Assembly: GCA_963795665.1 (NCBI GenBank) | Contig: CAWCIP010000014.1 | Span: forward strand, 62,001-126,000 | DNA from: DASUPK01 sp963795665 | Lineage (GTDB): Bacteria; Actinomycetota; Thermoleophilia; Solirubrobacterales; 70-9 | Direction: 5' to 3' | DNA: 64,000 bases | Shown: positions 9,683-18,349 of the stretch, piece after piece | How positions within the stretch are numbered: position 1 is the stretch's first letter | Layout: each line of letters starts with the position of its first letter | The notes under the pieces: model-generated | What the model was told of the DNA's origin: nothing | Databases searched by the model: none | Seen by the model: only the letters and a program-made list of their open reading frames with translations | Translations under genes and position numbers: made by a program

Positions 9683-10822
9683 CTACCTCAGTCGTGGAAG
9701 ACCGAGCACGCGCTCGGCGATGATGTTCTTGAGGACCTCTGTGGTGCCGCCCTCGATCGAGTTCGCCCGGGAGCGCAGGAAGCGATAGCTCCAGTCGGTC
9801 CCGAGGCGCATCCCCTCGGGACCGAGGACCTCGTTGCCCAGCTCGGTCAGGGACTGGTTGTAATCGGCCCACTGCCACTTGCTGAGCGAGCCCTCGGGAC
9901 CCGGGATCCCGGTCTTCATGGTCTGGGTGAGAGCGCGCAGAGCGCCGAGGCGCATCGCCTCGATCCCGATCTGGAGCTCGGCGATCCGCTGCCGGATCAC
10001 CGGGTCCTCGTCGAGGCCGCGCTCGCGGATCACCGCCAGCAGGTCCTCCATCGAGCGCTTCAGGCCCATCACCGCGGCGGCGCCCAGGCCGGCGCGCTCG
10101 AACATCAGCGTGGTGATCGCGACCCCCCAGCCTCCGCCGACCGTCCCGATGATGTTCTCGTCGGGAACCTCGGCCTCCTCGAGGAAGATCTCGTTGAACT
10201 CGGCCTCGCCGGTGATCTGGCGAAGCGGCCGGACGTCGACGCCGGGCTGGTCCATGTCGAGGATGAAGTAGGTGATGCCCTTGTGCTTCGGGGCGTCCTG
10301 GTCGGTGCGGGCGAGCAGCATGCAGTACTTGGCCTCGTGCGCGTAGGTGGTCCAGACCTTCTGCCCGGTCACCTTCCAGCTGCCATTCGCCTTGACCGCG
10401 CGCGTCTTGAGCGAGGCGAGATCCGATCCCGACTCCGGCTCGGAGAAGCCCTGGCACCAGATCTCCTCGCCCGAAAGGATCGGCTCGAGATAGCGCTCCT
10501 TCTGGTCCTCGTCGCCGTGGGCGATCACCACGGGGCCGCCCATCACGAGCCCCAGCACGTTCGCCGGCAGCGGCACGCGCTGCCGGGCAAGCTCCTCGTT
10601 GAAGATCGACTGCTCGATCAGCGTGGCGCCCTTGCCGCCGTACTCCTCGGGCCAGGACAGACCCGCCCAGCCGGCCTCGTGCATCTTCTTCTGCCAGGCA
10701 CGGCGGAACTCGAACTCGGCCTGGTCGTCGCCCTCGGGCGAGGGACCGGGATGGTTCTCCTCGAGCCAGCCCCGTACCTCGTCGCGGAAGGCCGCCTCCG
10801 AGTCGGTCAAGGTCAGGTCCAC
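9683..10822 (-). CDS. acyl-CoA dehydrogenase, first subunit of a pair
   Basis: The 379-residue FAD enzyme has GWAGLSWPEEYGG near the N-terminus, the signature WCQGFSEPESGSDLAS of the FAD/substrate loop, WKVTGQKVWTT and a C-terminal RSRANSIEGGTTEVLKNI that carries the glutamate typical of actinobacterial members. It abstracts the alpha proton of an acyl-CoA and passes electrons to ETF. Start GTG 10822 has TAGTGT (reverse complement of 10830-10835) 7 nt upstream. A 12-bp palindrome at 10847-10858 sits where the -35 would be. It is the first gene of the operon with 8646-9680. Confidence 0.93.
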   Translation of the reverse strand: MDLTLTDSEAAFRDEVRGWLEENHPGPSPEGDDQAEFEFRRAWQKKMHEAGWAGLSWPEEYGGKGATLIEQSIFNEELARQRVPLPANVLGLVMGGPVVIAHGDEDQKERYLEPILSGEEIWCQGFSEPESGSDLASLKTRAVKANGSWKVTGQKVWTTYAHEAKYCMLLARTDQDAPKHKGITYFILDMDQPGVDVRPLRQITGEAEFNEIFLEEAEVPDENIIGTVGGGWGVAITTLMFERAGLGAAAVMGLKRSMEDLLAVIRERGLDEDPVIRQRIAELQIGIEAMRLGALRALTQTMKTGIPGPEGSLSKWQWADYNQSLTELGNEVLGPEGMRLGTDWSYRFLRSRANSIEGGTTEVLKNIIAERVLGLPRLR

Positions 10823-10846
10823 GCGCGGGACACTACCGAACTGGCC

Positions 10847-10858
10847 GACTGGCCAGTC
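10847..10858. promoter_or_regulatory. palindromic operator candidate between acyl-CoA dehydrogenases and nitronate monooxygenase
   Basis: GACTGGCCAGTC is a perfect 12-bp palindrome, preceded by an extra ACTGGCC half at 10840-10846. It lies between the -10-like hexamer of the minus-strand acyl-CoA dehydrogenase operon (10830-10835) and that of the plus-strand gene (10873-10878). A dimeric repressor, for example of the TetR family, bound there could control both directions. No regulator gene is adjacent. Confidence 0.5.
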
Positions 10859-10884
10859 AAGGCGCAGTGGGCGATACTCGGGCC

Positions 10885-11853
10885 GTGAGCGCGTTCCTGG
10901 AGCGAGTCGGAGTGGAGCGCCCGGTGGTTCAGGCCGGGATGGGCGGCGGACTCTCCACCAGCGCTCTCGCCGCGGCGGTTTCCGGCGCTGGTGGCCTGGG
11001 GACGATCGGGATCCTGGCGCCGGACGACCTGCGCGAGGAGATCGCCGCGGCGCGCCGGCTGACCGACAGACCGGTGGCCGTCAATCTGCTGCTGCCCCTT
11101 GCCCGCACCGCGCACTTCGAGGCGGCCGACGACGCCGATGTGGTGGTCACCTTCTGGGGCGAGCCAAGGCGCCGGACAGCTCGGACATGGATTCATCAAT
11201 GCGGGTCGGTCGAGGAGGCGCTCGCCGCCCGCCAGGCCGGAGCGAACGCCGTGATCGCGCAGGGGGCCGAGGCGGGGGGCCACGTCCGCGGGACCGTCGC
11301 GGCGGATGAGCTCCTGGCTCGCACGATCGCCGCCCTCCCGGAGGATTTTCCCGTGCTCTCCGCCGGCGGCGTGACCGATGCCCCCGAGGCGCGGGCTCGG
11401 CTCGACGCGGGAGCCGAGGCCGTCGTCTGCGGCACCCGCTTCCTGATGAGCGAGGAGTGCGGCGCCCACCCTGCCTACAAGGAGCGCGTCGCCGAGGCGA
11501 GCGAGACCGTGCTCACCGAGCTCTTCGGCTTCGGCTGGCCCGCCCGGCATCGCGTCGTCCCCAACGCCGCCACCGCCCGGTGGCTGCGGGGCGATCCGCG
11601 CGGACCTGGTTGGCTGCGGCTGCTGCAGCGGGCGACAGCCCCGGCCCTCTCCCGGGCTCCGGTCCCGATGCAGCTCCGCCTCGCCGCGACCCAGCGGCCG
11701 AGCCGGCCCGTGTTCGGTCCTGCGGCGGCCACCGCTGGCGGGCCGGAGTCGCTGGTGGACGCAGGGCCCCTCTACGCCGGCGAATGCGTCGAGCGCATCG
11801 GCGACGTCCGCCCCGCCGCGGAGCTCGTCGAGGAGCTCAGCGCTTCTTCTTGA
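10885..11853 (+). CDS. nitronate monooxygenase (2-nitropropane dioxygenase family)
   Basis: The 322-residue FMN-binding TIM barrel starts PVVQAGMGGGLSTSALAAAVS, the N-terminal strand and phosphate loop of the family. It contains AVIAQGAEAGGHVRG, the NAQGxEAGGH motif with the active-site His, and PVLSAGGVTDAPEARARLDAGAEAVVCGTRF, the FMN phosphate site. The family oxidises alkyl nitronates or, in some members, unidentified physiological substrates. The GTG start is placed at 10885 because GATACT (10873-10878) ends 6 nt before it and the family sequence begins within ten residues. The last 17 bp overlap the end of the convergent gene. Confidence 0.92.
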   Translation: MSAFLERVGVERPVVQAGMGGGLSTSALAAAVSGAGGLGTIGILAPDDLREEIAAARRLTDRPVAVNLLLPLARTAHFEAADDADVVVTFWGEPRRRTARTWIHQCGSVEEALAARQAGANAVIAQGAEAGGHVRGTVAADELLARTIAALPEDFPVLSAGGVTDAPEARARLDAGAEAVVCGTRFLMSEECGAHPAYKERVAEASETVLTELFGFGWPARHRVVPNAATARWLRGDPRGPGWLRLLQRATAPALSRAPVPMQLRLAATQRPSRPVFGPAAATAGGPESLVDAGPLYAGECVERIGDVRPAAELVEELSASS

Positions 11854-13096
11854 CCTTCAGGTTCCCGACCACCCCGACCCGGAAGCCGAGCCAGGGGTAG
11901 ACCTCGTCGTAGAACTTGTTGTCCTGCGGCTGCAGGCCGATCGCCGAGAGCCAGAGCTGGTAGGCGGGCGCGTTGGGGACGCCGCCGTGGAGCCGCCGCC
12001 AGACGCGGGCTCCCTTCTTGCCCGCGGGAGGCGGGGTGATCGTGTCGGTCCACTCCACCGCGTTGCCGCCCTGATCGAGGGTGCCCCAGGGCCCAAGGGT
12101 CTTCGACTGGCCCACGGTGCCGACGCTGCCCTGGTAGGCCTTTTGATAGCTGCTGGCGCTCAGATGAAGCGGGTTGACCGTGTTGCAGGTGTTGGTCGAC
12201 ACCTGTGACGGGCACCAGGTCGGGAAGGAGGAGCCGTGGTAGATCGCGAGCGGCTGCGTCGTGGCGTTGGTGACGTCCCCGGTGGTCGGGTTGAGGGTCG
12301 CGGTGTTCGGCGCCGATGGGTCGGGCGAGGTCTGGGTCGGTTGGTCGAAGAACGTCCCGGGGTTGGTCGGGTACTTCCAGTACGAGAACATCCCGCCGCC
12401 CTTCGGATCGAAGTAGGCGGCCTTGATCCACTCGTTCTGGCTCGGGACGACGAAGCCCTTCGCGCGCCTGCGCTTCGTCTTCGGCTTGCGCATGTCGTAC
12501 ATGCCGCGCTCGCTGTTGCGCGAGAGGCGGACCTTGTAGATCACGTAGGTGAACCCGCCGGCGGCGACGGTCCGCTTCGAGATCAGGGTGCCGTTGGTGA
12601 CGGAATTCGCGAAGCGCGCAGTACGCAGGAAGTTGGCGAAGCCGTAGGGCTTGTCGGCCCATTCCGGATACGCGATGCGGTAGTGGCGGCCGCTCGGCGC
12701 GCTCGCCTTCATGTTGATCTGGCCGTATTTGGGCCACTCGGTCGAGCTCTCGTCAGTGCTGAAGAGGTTGTGCTTGTCGCTGCCGGTCGGGTCGACCGTG
12801 TTGAGGAAGCCGACGTACTGCTTGACCGTCACCTCGAGCTTGCCGATGCCGTACGGGTAGGTGACACCGCCAACCATCTGACAGGGTGGCGACGTCTGGG
12901 GATCGCTTGCGCAGGACTGGTAGATCGCGTCGGTGAACGGAGTGATCGCGGCAGCCGGGTTCCCGGGCATGCCGACCTGCGCCATCGGCAGGGTGACGAC
13001 CGCAGGCTTTGCCGCGCCAGCAAGCGCCGGCGCCGCCAGAGCAGCGAGCACGGTGACGGCGAATGAGAGCGACAGGCCCCGGATGTGACCGAACAT
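11837..13096 (-). CDS. exported formylglycine-generating-enzyme-like (SUMF1) domain protein
   Basis: The 419-residue protein has a signal peptide (hydrophobic core about residues 8-28, cleavage near ALAGA). A SUMF1/FGE-sulfatase-like fold follows: YPYGIGKLEVTVKQYVGFLN near residue 80, VPSQNEWIKAAYFDP, LGPWGTLDQGGNAVEW.D and the terminal GFRVG. In true FGE the segment after the GGNxxEW motif holds two catalytic cysteines; here the corresponding WRRLHGGVPNAPAYQLWLS has none. It is therefore probably a binding or structural member and not a sulfatase-maturing enzyme. The tail is basic (KVKKKR). The 3' end overlaps the nitronate monooxygenase gene by 17 bp. Confidence 0.85.
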   Translation of the reverse strand: MFGHIRGLSLSFAVTVLAALAAPALAGAAKPAVVTLPMAQVGMPGNPAAAITPFTDAIYQSCASDPQTSPPCQMVGGVTYPYGIGKLEVTVKQYVGFLNTVDPTGSDKHNLFSTDESSTEWPKYGQINMKASAPSGRHYRIAYPEWADKPYGFANFLRTARFANSVTNGTLISKRTVAAGGFTYVIYKVRLSRNSERGMYDMRKPKTKRRRAKGFVVPSQNEWIKAAYFDPKGGGMFSYWKYPTNPGTFFDQPTQTSPDPSAPNTATLNPTTGDVTNATTQPLAIYHGSSFPTWCPSQVSTNTCNTVNPLHLSASSYQKAYQGSVGTVGQSKTLGPWGTLDQGGNAVEWTDTITPPPAGKKGARVWRRLHGGVPNAPAYQLWLSAIGLQPQDNKFYDEVYPWLGFRVGVVGNLKVKKKR

Positions 13097-13173
13097 ACTC
13101 AGTAGCTCGGCGGGAGCCGCGGATCGCTTGAGCCGCGCGTCGCTTCGCGCCTGGCGAATTGAACAGCGAGGCT

Positions 13174-14127
13174 CTAGTGGTAAATAGCGAGCAGGATTCC
13201 CACGCTGGCCACCCAGACGACCGCCGCCCCGATCATGCCGTAGTCCTCGAGCAGGATCGCATCGGTTGAGCGTGTGTCCTTGCGGTCGTAGATCAGGTAG
13301 AGGTAGCGGAAGATCCCGTAGAGAACCGGCGGCAGGGTGCCGAGCATCTTCGAGCCGATCAGCGGCGAGTTGACCGCGTAGATCGCGTAGCTCATCACCG
13401 TCGAGGCGGTGACCATCGCGACCATCTGGTCGAGGAAGGGGATCGAGTAGTGCTCGAGCACCGGTCTCGACTGTGTGCCCGAGTGGAGCTCGGAGGTCGC
13501 CTCCTGGCGGCGCTTGGTGAAGCCGAGGAAGAGGGCGACCATCCCGGTGCAGAGGAGCAGGAAGGCCGACGCATCCGCGCTGACGGCGACGGCACCTGCG
13601 AGAACGCGCAGGACGAACAGGCCCGCGATCGTCATCACGTCGAGGATCACCTCGTGCTTGAGCACGTACGAGTAGAGGGTCGTCCCCACCCCGTAGGCGA
13701 GCACCAGACCGCCCACCTCGAGGCCCTCGAGCAGCGCGGAGCCCGCCAGCGCGACGACGGCGAGGATCACCGCAAGCGTGATTGCGGTCGGGATGCTGAG
13801 CTCCCCCGCCGCGATCGGGCGGAAGCGCTTCGTTGGATGCAGGCGATCCTCCGCGACGTCGTGCGCGTCGTTCACCAGGTATCCCGCCGAGGCGACCATG
13901 CAGAACGCGGCGAAGGTGACCGTCGCGTCGACGACCGCGTCGAACTCCTTGAACTTGGCTGAGAAGAGCAGGCCCGCGAAGACGAGCAGGTTCTTGACCC
14001 ACTCCTGCGGGCGCATCGCCTTGATCACCGCGCGGACCGGCCCGCGGCGTGGCTTCGAGGACTCGGCGTCGGTGGCCTGCTGGGCCACCTCCGGCTCGGC
14101 CCGCTCCTGCGTCAGGGGCCCTTCCAT
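13174..14127 (-). CDS. UbiA-family prenyltransferase, decaprenyl-phosphate phosphoribosyltransferase-like
   Basis: The 317-residue protein has about eight transmembrane segments and the motifs MRPQEWVKNLLVFAGLLFS, NDAHDVAEDRLHPTKRFRP (first Asp-rich NDxxD motif) and YSYVLKHEVILDVMTIA. These match DPPR synthase (UbiA/Rv3806c group), which joins PRPP to decaprenyl phosphate to make the donor for cell-wall arabinose. ATG 14127 was preferred over upstream starts because the conserved part begins about 28 residues later and a TACCCT hexamer (reverse complement of 14137-14142) lies 9 nt before it. Other UbiA substrates are possible, but the RPQEWVKN signature favours the phosphoribosyl group. Confidence 0.88.
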   Translation of the reverse strand: MEGPLTQERAEPEVAQQATDAESSKPRRGPVRAVIKAMRPQEWVKNLLVFAGLLFSAKFKEFDAVVDATVTFAAFCMVASAGYLVNDAHDVAEDRLHPTKRFRPIAAGELSIPTAITLAVILAVVALAGSALLEGLEVGGLVLAYGVGTTLYSYVLKHEVILDVMTIAGLFVLRVLAGAVAVSADASAFLLLCTGMVALFLGFTKRRQEATSELHSGTQSRPVLEHYSIPFLDQMVAMVTASTVMSYAIYAVNSPLIGSKMLGTLPPVLYGIFRYLYLIYDRKDTRSTDAILLEDYGMIGAAVVWVASVGILLAIYH

Positions 14128-14159
14128 GAACCGGGAAGGGTAAAGGCCCACCTCAGATC

Positions 14160-14237
14160 GCGGCCGCAAGCGCCCGCCCATCACAAGTCGCTTCGGGCTG
14201 CGCCCTTCGCTCCTGAGGAGAGCAGGCTGGCGGCCGC
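14160..14237 (-). repeat. 78-bp intergenic repeat element, copy A
   Basis: The element begins with the stop codon region of the alkyl-DHAP-synthase-like gene and is bounded by near-perfect inverted arms (14160-14171 and 14226-14237, one mismatch). Its 39-bp core (14185-14223) matches the reverse complement of 62042-62080 with only a few differences. Both copies sit directly after a TAG stop that reads into CGGCC, so this looks like a mobile or conserved 3'-end hairpin, REP-like or terminator-like. Confidence 0.7.
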
Positions 14238-15904
14238 TAGGGGTCGATCAGCACACCGGGATTCAGCACAGATTTCGGGTCGAGCTCGCGCTTGGCCGCG
14301 CGCAGGGCATCCGCGAAGGGGTCCGGGCGCTGCCGGTCGTACCAGGGCCGGTGGTCGCGGCCGACCGCGTGATGATGGGTGATCGTGCCGCCGGCGTCGT
14401 TCACCGTGTCCGACACCGCCGCCTTGATCTCGTCCCACTGCGCGACCTCGTCGCCCCGCCTGGCAGGCGCCAGCACCGTGTAGTACGGGGCGGGCCCATC
14501 CGGATAGACGTGGGTGAACCGGCAGCTGATCCGGGGAGAGCCGCGGCCCTCGTCCCGGCCTCCGCTCGCCTCGGCGACCGCGCGCCTCGCCGTCTCCATC
14601 ACCTCGGCGTGGAAGTCCGGGAAGCGATCCCAGGTGATCGCCGTCTCGAAGGTGTCCGAGAGAACGCCGCAGGCGACCAGCGCGTCCCGCAGATACGGCG
14701 CATGCAGGAAGGCGTGGCGCCAGGCGTTGACCGGGTCATCCCCCGGCTCAGATGGAGCGGGGGATTCCCGCCTGGCAGCGGGCCCAGGCGGCTCGGCCCC
14801 GCTCCGCTTGATCTCGCCCGGATTCCCGCCGTGGTTGCGGCAGATGTCGAGGGCCAGGGACATCGGCTCGTCGACGGGATGGTGGGCCGACTCGAAGCCG
14901 AGAACCAGCAGGGACTTGCCGGGCGGCCCGGCTGAGGTGGTATCGGACTCCACCGCGTCGAGCAGGCGGCAATTCGACGGGTTGAGACCCGACTGCGAGA
15001 TCTCCCGCACCGCCTCTGCGCCGGCCATGAAGTCGTCATAGGCGACCCCGCAGGACACCTTCTCGGTGGGCCGCTCGCGAACCCGGACCCAGGCATCGAC
15101 GATCACCCCGAGGATTCCCTCAGAGCCGACCAGCATCCGGTCAGGGCTTGGACCGGCGCCAGAGCCGGGCAACCGGCGGCTCTGCCAGTCGCCGTCGAGC
15201 GTCACTGCCCGGACGGACTCGACCAGGTCGTCGATGTGGGTGTACAGCGTCGCGAAGTGCCCGCCGGCGCGGGTGGCGATCCAGCCTCCGAGGGTCGAGT
15301 ACTCGAATGACTGCGGGAAGTGGCGCAGGGTGAGGCCGTGCTGGCGGAGCTGCTCCTCCAGCCCGGGCCCGGTGGCGCCGGCCTGGATCCGCGCCGCCTT
15401 GGAGACCGGATCGACGTCGAGCACCCGGTCCATCCTCTTCAGGTCGATCGTCACCACAGCCGGGTACCGATCTCGCATCCGCGGCTCGACACCGCCGACG
15501 ACGCTGGTGCCGCCGCCGAACGGAATCGCCGCCGCGCCCTCGTCCGAGCACCAGTTGAGCACCGCATCGACGTCCTCGGGAGACTCGGGGTAGGCGACCA
15601 GGTCGGGTGGGTCCGCGAACTCGCCGCGGAAGCCGCGGACCACGTCGCGATAGGCCTTGCCGAGCGCGTGCACGACCCGGTCGTAAGGCTCGGCCGAGAA
15701 CATCTCGGCGAGCTCCTTCGGGGGCTTCAGGCGCGACTCGGGCAGCTCGACCGCGTCGAGCGGGGTCGGCTCCTCGATCTCGTCGACCTCGAAGCCGAGC
15801 CGCTCAGTCACCGCCCTGGCGATCCCCTCGACCTGATCGCGCGGAGGCTGCTGGTCCTCGTACCCCCACCCCCAGTGCTTCAGTCGCCGTGTCGCGGTCG
15901 CCAC
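14237..15904 (-). CDS. alkyldihydroxyacetonephosphate synthase-like FAD flavoenzyme
   Basis: The 555-residue protein has the VAO/PCMH flavoprotein architecture of AGPS. The FAD domain has IPFGGGTSVVGG (about residue 130), HFPQSFEYSTLGGWIATRAGG and MLVGSEGILGVI. The C-terminal cap has CRLLDAVE, SDTFETAITWDRF and GGTITHHHAVG (about residue 508). Those correspond to the active-site Arg, the WDR segment and the His triplet of mammalian AGPS. AGPS swaps the acyl chain of acyl-DHAP for a fatty alcohol to give the ether bond. An insertion rich in Pro, Ala and Glu lies before DDPVNAWRH. It is 10 bp downstream of a fatty-acyl-reductase-like gene that could supply the alcohol. An FAD oxidase of other substrates (D-lactate type) is the alternative. 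Confidence 0.85.
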   Translation of the reverse strand: MATATRRLKHWGWGYEDQQPPRDQVEGIARAVTERLGFEVDEIEEPTPLDAVELPESRLKPPKELAEMFSAEPYDRVVHALGKAYRDVVRGFRGEFADPPDLVAYPESPEDVDAVLNWCSDEGAAAIPFGGGTSVVGGVEPRMRDRYPAVVTIDLKRMDRVLDVDPVSKAARIQAGATGPGLEEQLRQHGLTLRHFPQSFEYSTLGGWIATRAGGHFATLYTHIDDLVESVRAVTLDGDWQSRRLPGSGAGPSPDRMLVGSEGILGVIVDAWVRVRERPTEKVSCGVAYDDFMAGAEAVREISQSGLNPSNCRLLDAVESDTTSAGPPGKSLLVLGFESAHHPVDEPMSLALDICRNHGGNPGEIKRSGAEPPGPAARRESPAPSEPGDDPVNAWRHAFLHAPYLRDALVACGVLSDTFETAITWDRFPDFHAEVMETARRAVAEASGGRDEGRGSPRISCRFTHVYPDGPAPYYTVLAPARRGDEVAQWDEIKAAVSDTVNDAGGTITHHHAVGRDHRPWYDRQRPDPFADALRAAKRELDPKSVLNPGVLIDP

Positions 15905-15914
15905 GCCGGCCCGG

Positions 15915-17930
15915 CTACCAGTGAACGCCGCGCATCAGGTAGGCGAAGGCGACACCCTCGGTTGAGAGCTCCTGCTCCTTCTCGGCCGGCTTGCCGTCCT
16001 CCTTGCCCTTGCCCTTGGCGGCGCTCGACTCCGGGAAGAGCTTGTACGCCGTGTTGAGGATCGCGTCCGAGGCCTTCGGCGCGACGTTGTAGAGCAGCTC
16101 GCCGAAGTTGCCCAGGCGGGTTGCGACCTTCTTCGGCTTGGTGATCATCGCATTGGTGATCATCTCCGCAGCCTCTTCCGGGGTGATCGTGGGGAAGGCG
16201 TCGTACATCTTGGTCGGAGCGATCATCGGCGTCCTCACCAGCGGCATGTGGATCGTGGTGATGTGGACTCCGTCGTCGACGACCTCAGAGGCGACGCAAC
16301 GCGACCAGGCGTCGAGGGCCGCCTTGGAGGCGACGTAGGCCGAGAACCGGGGCGTGTTGGTCTGCACGCCGATCGAGCTGACGTTGATGATGTGCCCGCC
16401 CTTGCGACCCTTGCTGCGCTTGCGCATGCTGGGCAGGATGCTGAGGATCAGCCGCAGCGCGCCGAAGTAGTTGAGCTGCATGGTCCGCTCGAAGTCGTGG
16501 AAGCGGTCGTAGGAGTTCTCGATCGAGCGCCGGATCGAGCGGCCGGCGTTGTTGACGAGGATGTCGACCCGCTCATGCTGGTCGAGCACCTCATTCGCCA
16601 TGCGCTCGACGTCGTCCAGGTCCGACAGGTCGCACTGGTGGATATGGGCATTGCCGCCCGCCTCCTCGATCTCCGCCCTGGTCTCCTCGAGCTTCTCCGG
16701 GGTGCGGGCAACGAGCAGCACCTCCGCGCCGGCGGCGCCGCACTTGACCGCGGCCGCCTTGCCGATCCCGGAGGAGGCTCCGGTGATCAGGACGACCTTG
16801 CCGCCGATCGCACCGGACAGCGAGCGGTCCTTGAACAGGTCCGGGTCCAGGTTGCGCTCCCAGTAGTCCCAGAGCCGCTCCGCGTAGCTCGCGAGCGGCG
16901 GCACGGAGATGCCGGTTCCCTCCAGCGCCTCCTGCGTCTTGGTCGAGTCGAAGTCGGTCGGGTAGTTGATGTAGACGAGGACCGAGCGCGGGATGCCCAG
17001 GTCGGCCAGCACCTGGTCGGTGATGCGCTTCACCGGCGGCAGCATGGTGAGCCCGCCACGCACCTGCTTTGGAATGAAATCGAACATCTTCGAGTCGATC
17101 CGCATCACCGCCTCGGGCGCGTGCGCGGCCTTGGCGAAGGTGTTGATCACCTGCCCGGCGCTGAGCGGATTCGGGTCGGTGAGGTGGAAGGCCTGGCCGT
17201 CGAGCCCCTCGATGTGGGCGATGTGGTCCATCGCCCTGGCGACGAAGTCGACCGGCACGATGTTGATCTTGCGCCCCTCGATGCCAACCCCAGGGAACCA
17301 CTGAGGCACGGCGTTGCGGGCTCGCTGCAGCAGCTTGAAGAAGTAGTAGGGCCCGTCGACCTTGTCCATCTCACCCGTCTCGGAGTGCCCGACGACGATC
17401 CCCGGCCGGTAGACCCGCCAGGGCACCTCGCATTCCTCGCGGACCACCGCCTCTGACTCGTGCTTGGTCTGGAAGTAGGGGTGGTTGTCGACCTTCTCGG
17501 CCTCGTCGAACATGTCCTCGGTGAAGGTGCCCTTGTAGAGGCCCGCCGCCGCGATCGAGCTGACCATGTGGAAGTGCTTCACGTCGAGCTCCTTGGCGAG
17601 CTTGACCGCCTCTCGCGTGCCCTCGACATTGGCGATGCGCTGGCTCTCCGCGTCCGCGGTCATGTCGTAGATCGCCGCGAGGTGGAAGAAGTGGTCGACC
17701 TTGCCCTTCAGCTCGGAGATCTGATCGCCGCAGCCCAGGTGCTCCTGGGAGAGGTCGCCGACCACGGGCACGATGCGCTCCTCGTCAGCGCCCCAGCGGC
17801 TCCTGAGCTCCTCCAGGCGACCGCGGGACCCTTCGCGGACGAGGACGTAGATGGTCCCCTCGCGCCCGAGCAGCTGCTCGACCAGATTGCGGCCGATGAA
17901 GCCGGTCGCACCGGTGACGAAGTAGCTCAT
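15915..17930 (-). CDS. two-domain SDR, fatty acyl-CoA reductase-like (AcrA1 type)
   Basis: The 671-residue protein is a fusion of an extended SDR (TGATGFIGRNLVEQLL at the N-terminus, HFFHLAAIYD, YFQTKHESE) and a classical SDR (ITGASSGIGKAAA near residue 380, NNAGRS, YVASKAALDAW near 530). The same order and length occur in mycobacterial AcrA1 and related bacterial fatty acyl-CoA reductases, which reduce acyl-CoA through the aldehyde to a primary alcohol with NADPH. Both nucleotide sites and both Tyr-Lys pairs look intact. ATG 17930 follows a strong GAAGGAGGTGAG ribosome-binding site. It is the first gene of an operon with the AGPS-like enzyme, suggesting ether-lipid or wax synthesis. Confidence 0.9.
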   Translation of the reverse strand: MSYFVTGATGFIGRNLVEQLLGREGTIYVLVREGSRGRLEELRSRWGADEERIVPVVGDLSQEHLGCGDQISELKGKVDHFFHLAAIYDMTADAESQRIANVEGTREAVKLAKELDVKHFHMVSSIAAAGLYKGTFTEDMFDEAEKVDNHPYFQTKHESEAVVREECEVPWRVYRPGIVVGHSETGEMDKVDGPYYFFKLLQRARNAVPQWFPGVGIEGRKINIVPVDFVARAMDHIAHIEGLDGQAFHLTDPNPLSAGQVINTFAKAAHAPEAVMRIDSKMFDFIPKQVRGGLTMLPPVKRITDQVLADLGIPRSVLVYINYPTDFDSTKTQEALEGTGISVPPLASYAERLWDYWERNLDPDLFKDRSLSGAIGGKVVLITGASSGIGKAAAVKCGAAGAEVLLVARTPEKLEETRAEIEEAGGNAHIHQCDLSDLDDVERMANEVLDQHERVDILVNNAGRSIRRSIENSYDRFHDFERTMQLNYFGALRLILSILPSMRKRSKGRKGGHIINVSSIGVQTNTPRFSAYVASKAALDAWSRCVASEVVDDGVHITTIHMPLVRTPMIAPTKMYDAFPTITPEEAAEMITNAMITKPKKVATRLGNFGELLYNVAPKASDAILNTAYKLFPESSAAKGKGKEDGKPAEKEQELSTEGVAFAYLMRGVHW

Positions 17931-18016
17931 CTCACCTCCTTCACAACTGCGGGGAACTTACACCGACGACGCCCAAGGCCGCTTGGCTCATGGCGCGGCA
18001 GCGCAATAATCAAGTC

Positions 18017-18349
18017 GTGGGGATGTTCGATCCATCGGCGAGCCAGGATCCGGAGCGCGAGGACGTGCTGCGCGCGGCGGCGGCCCGGGTCGAGATCAGG
18101 CCGGCGGAGCGGGCGGCCTGGCTCGGGATGCGATCGCTCGCCTGCCCGGAGTGCGGGGTGCCGATCGCGCTCTCCGGCCCGGTCGGCCTCTCGGACGTGA
18201 TCGCCTGCGCGTTCTGCGAGACGGCGGCCCCAACCCGAGAGTTCATCCGGGAACAGGGCTGGCCTGCGGTGGACTCTGATCGCGCGGATCGGGTAGTGCA
18301 AAGCAGCTTTAGGGAACGTCATACAGTTAGTAAGGGGAATGGCGACTAA
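18017..18349 (+). CDS. small zinc-ribbon-like protein
   Basis: About 110 residues. The centre has LACPECGVPI and, 25 residues on, IACAFCETAAP, a CxxC...CxxC pair spaced as in a zinc ribbon. The N- and C-terminal parts are charged and not recognisable. Start GTG 18017 lies 6 nt after AATAAT (18005-18010); the ATG six bases later is an alternative. The stop overlaps the first 11 bp of the lipoyl-protein gene, so expression may be coupled to the 2-oxoglutarate dehydrogenase locus. Function unknown. Confidence 0.7.
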   Translation: MGMFDPSASQDPEREDVLRAAAARVEIRPAERAAWLGMRSLACPECGVPIALSGPVGLSDVIACAFCETAAPTREFIREQGWPAVDSDRADRVVQSSFRERHTVSKGNGD

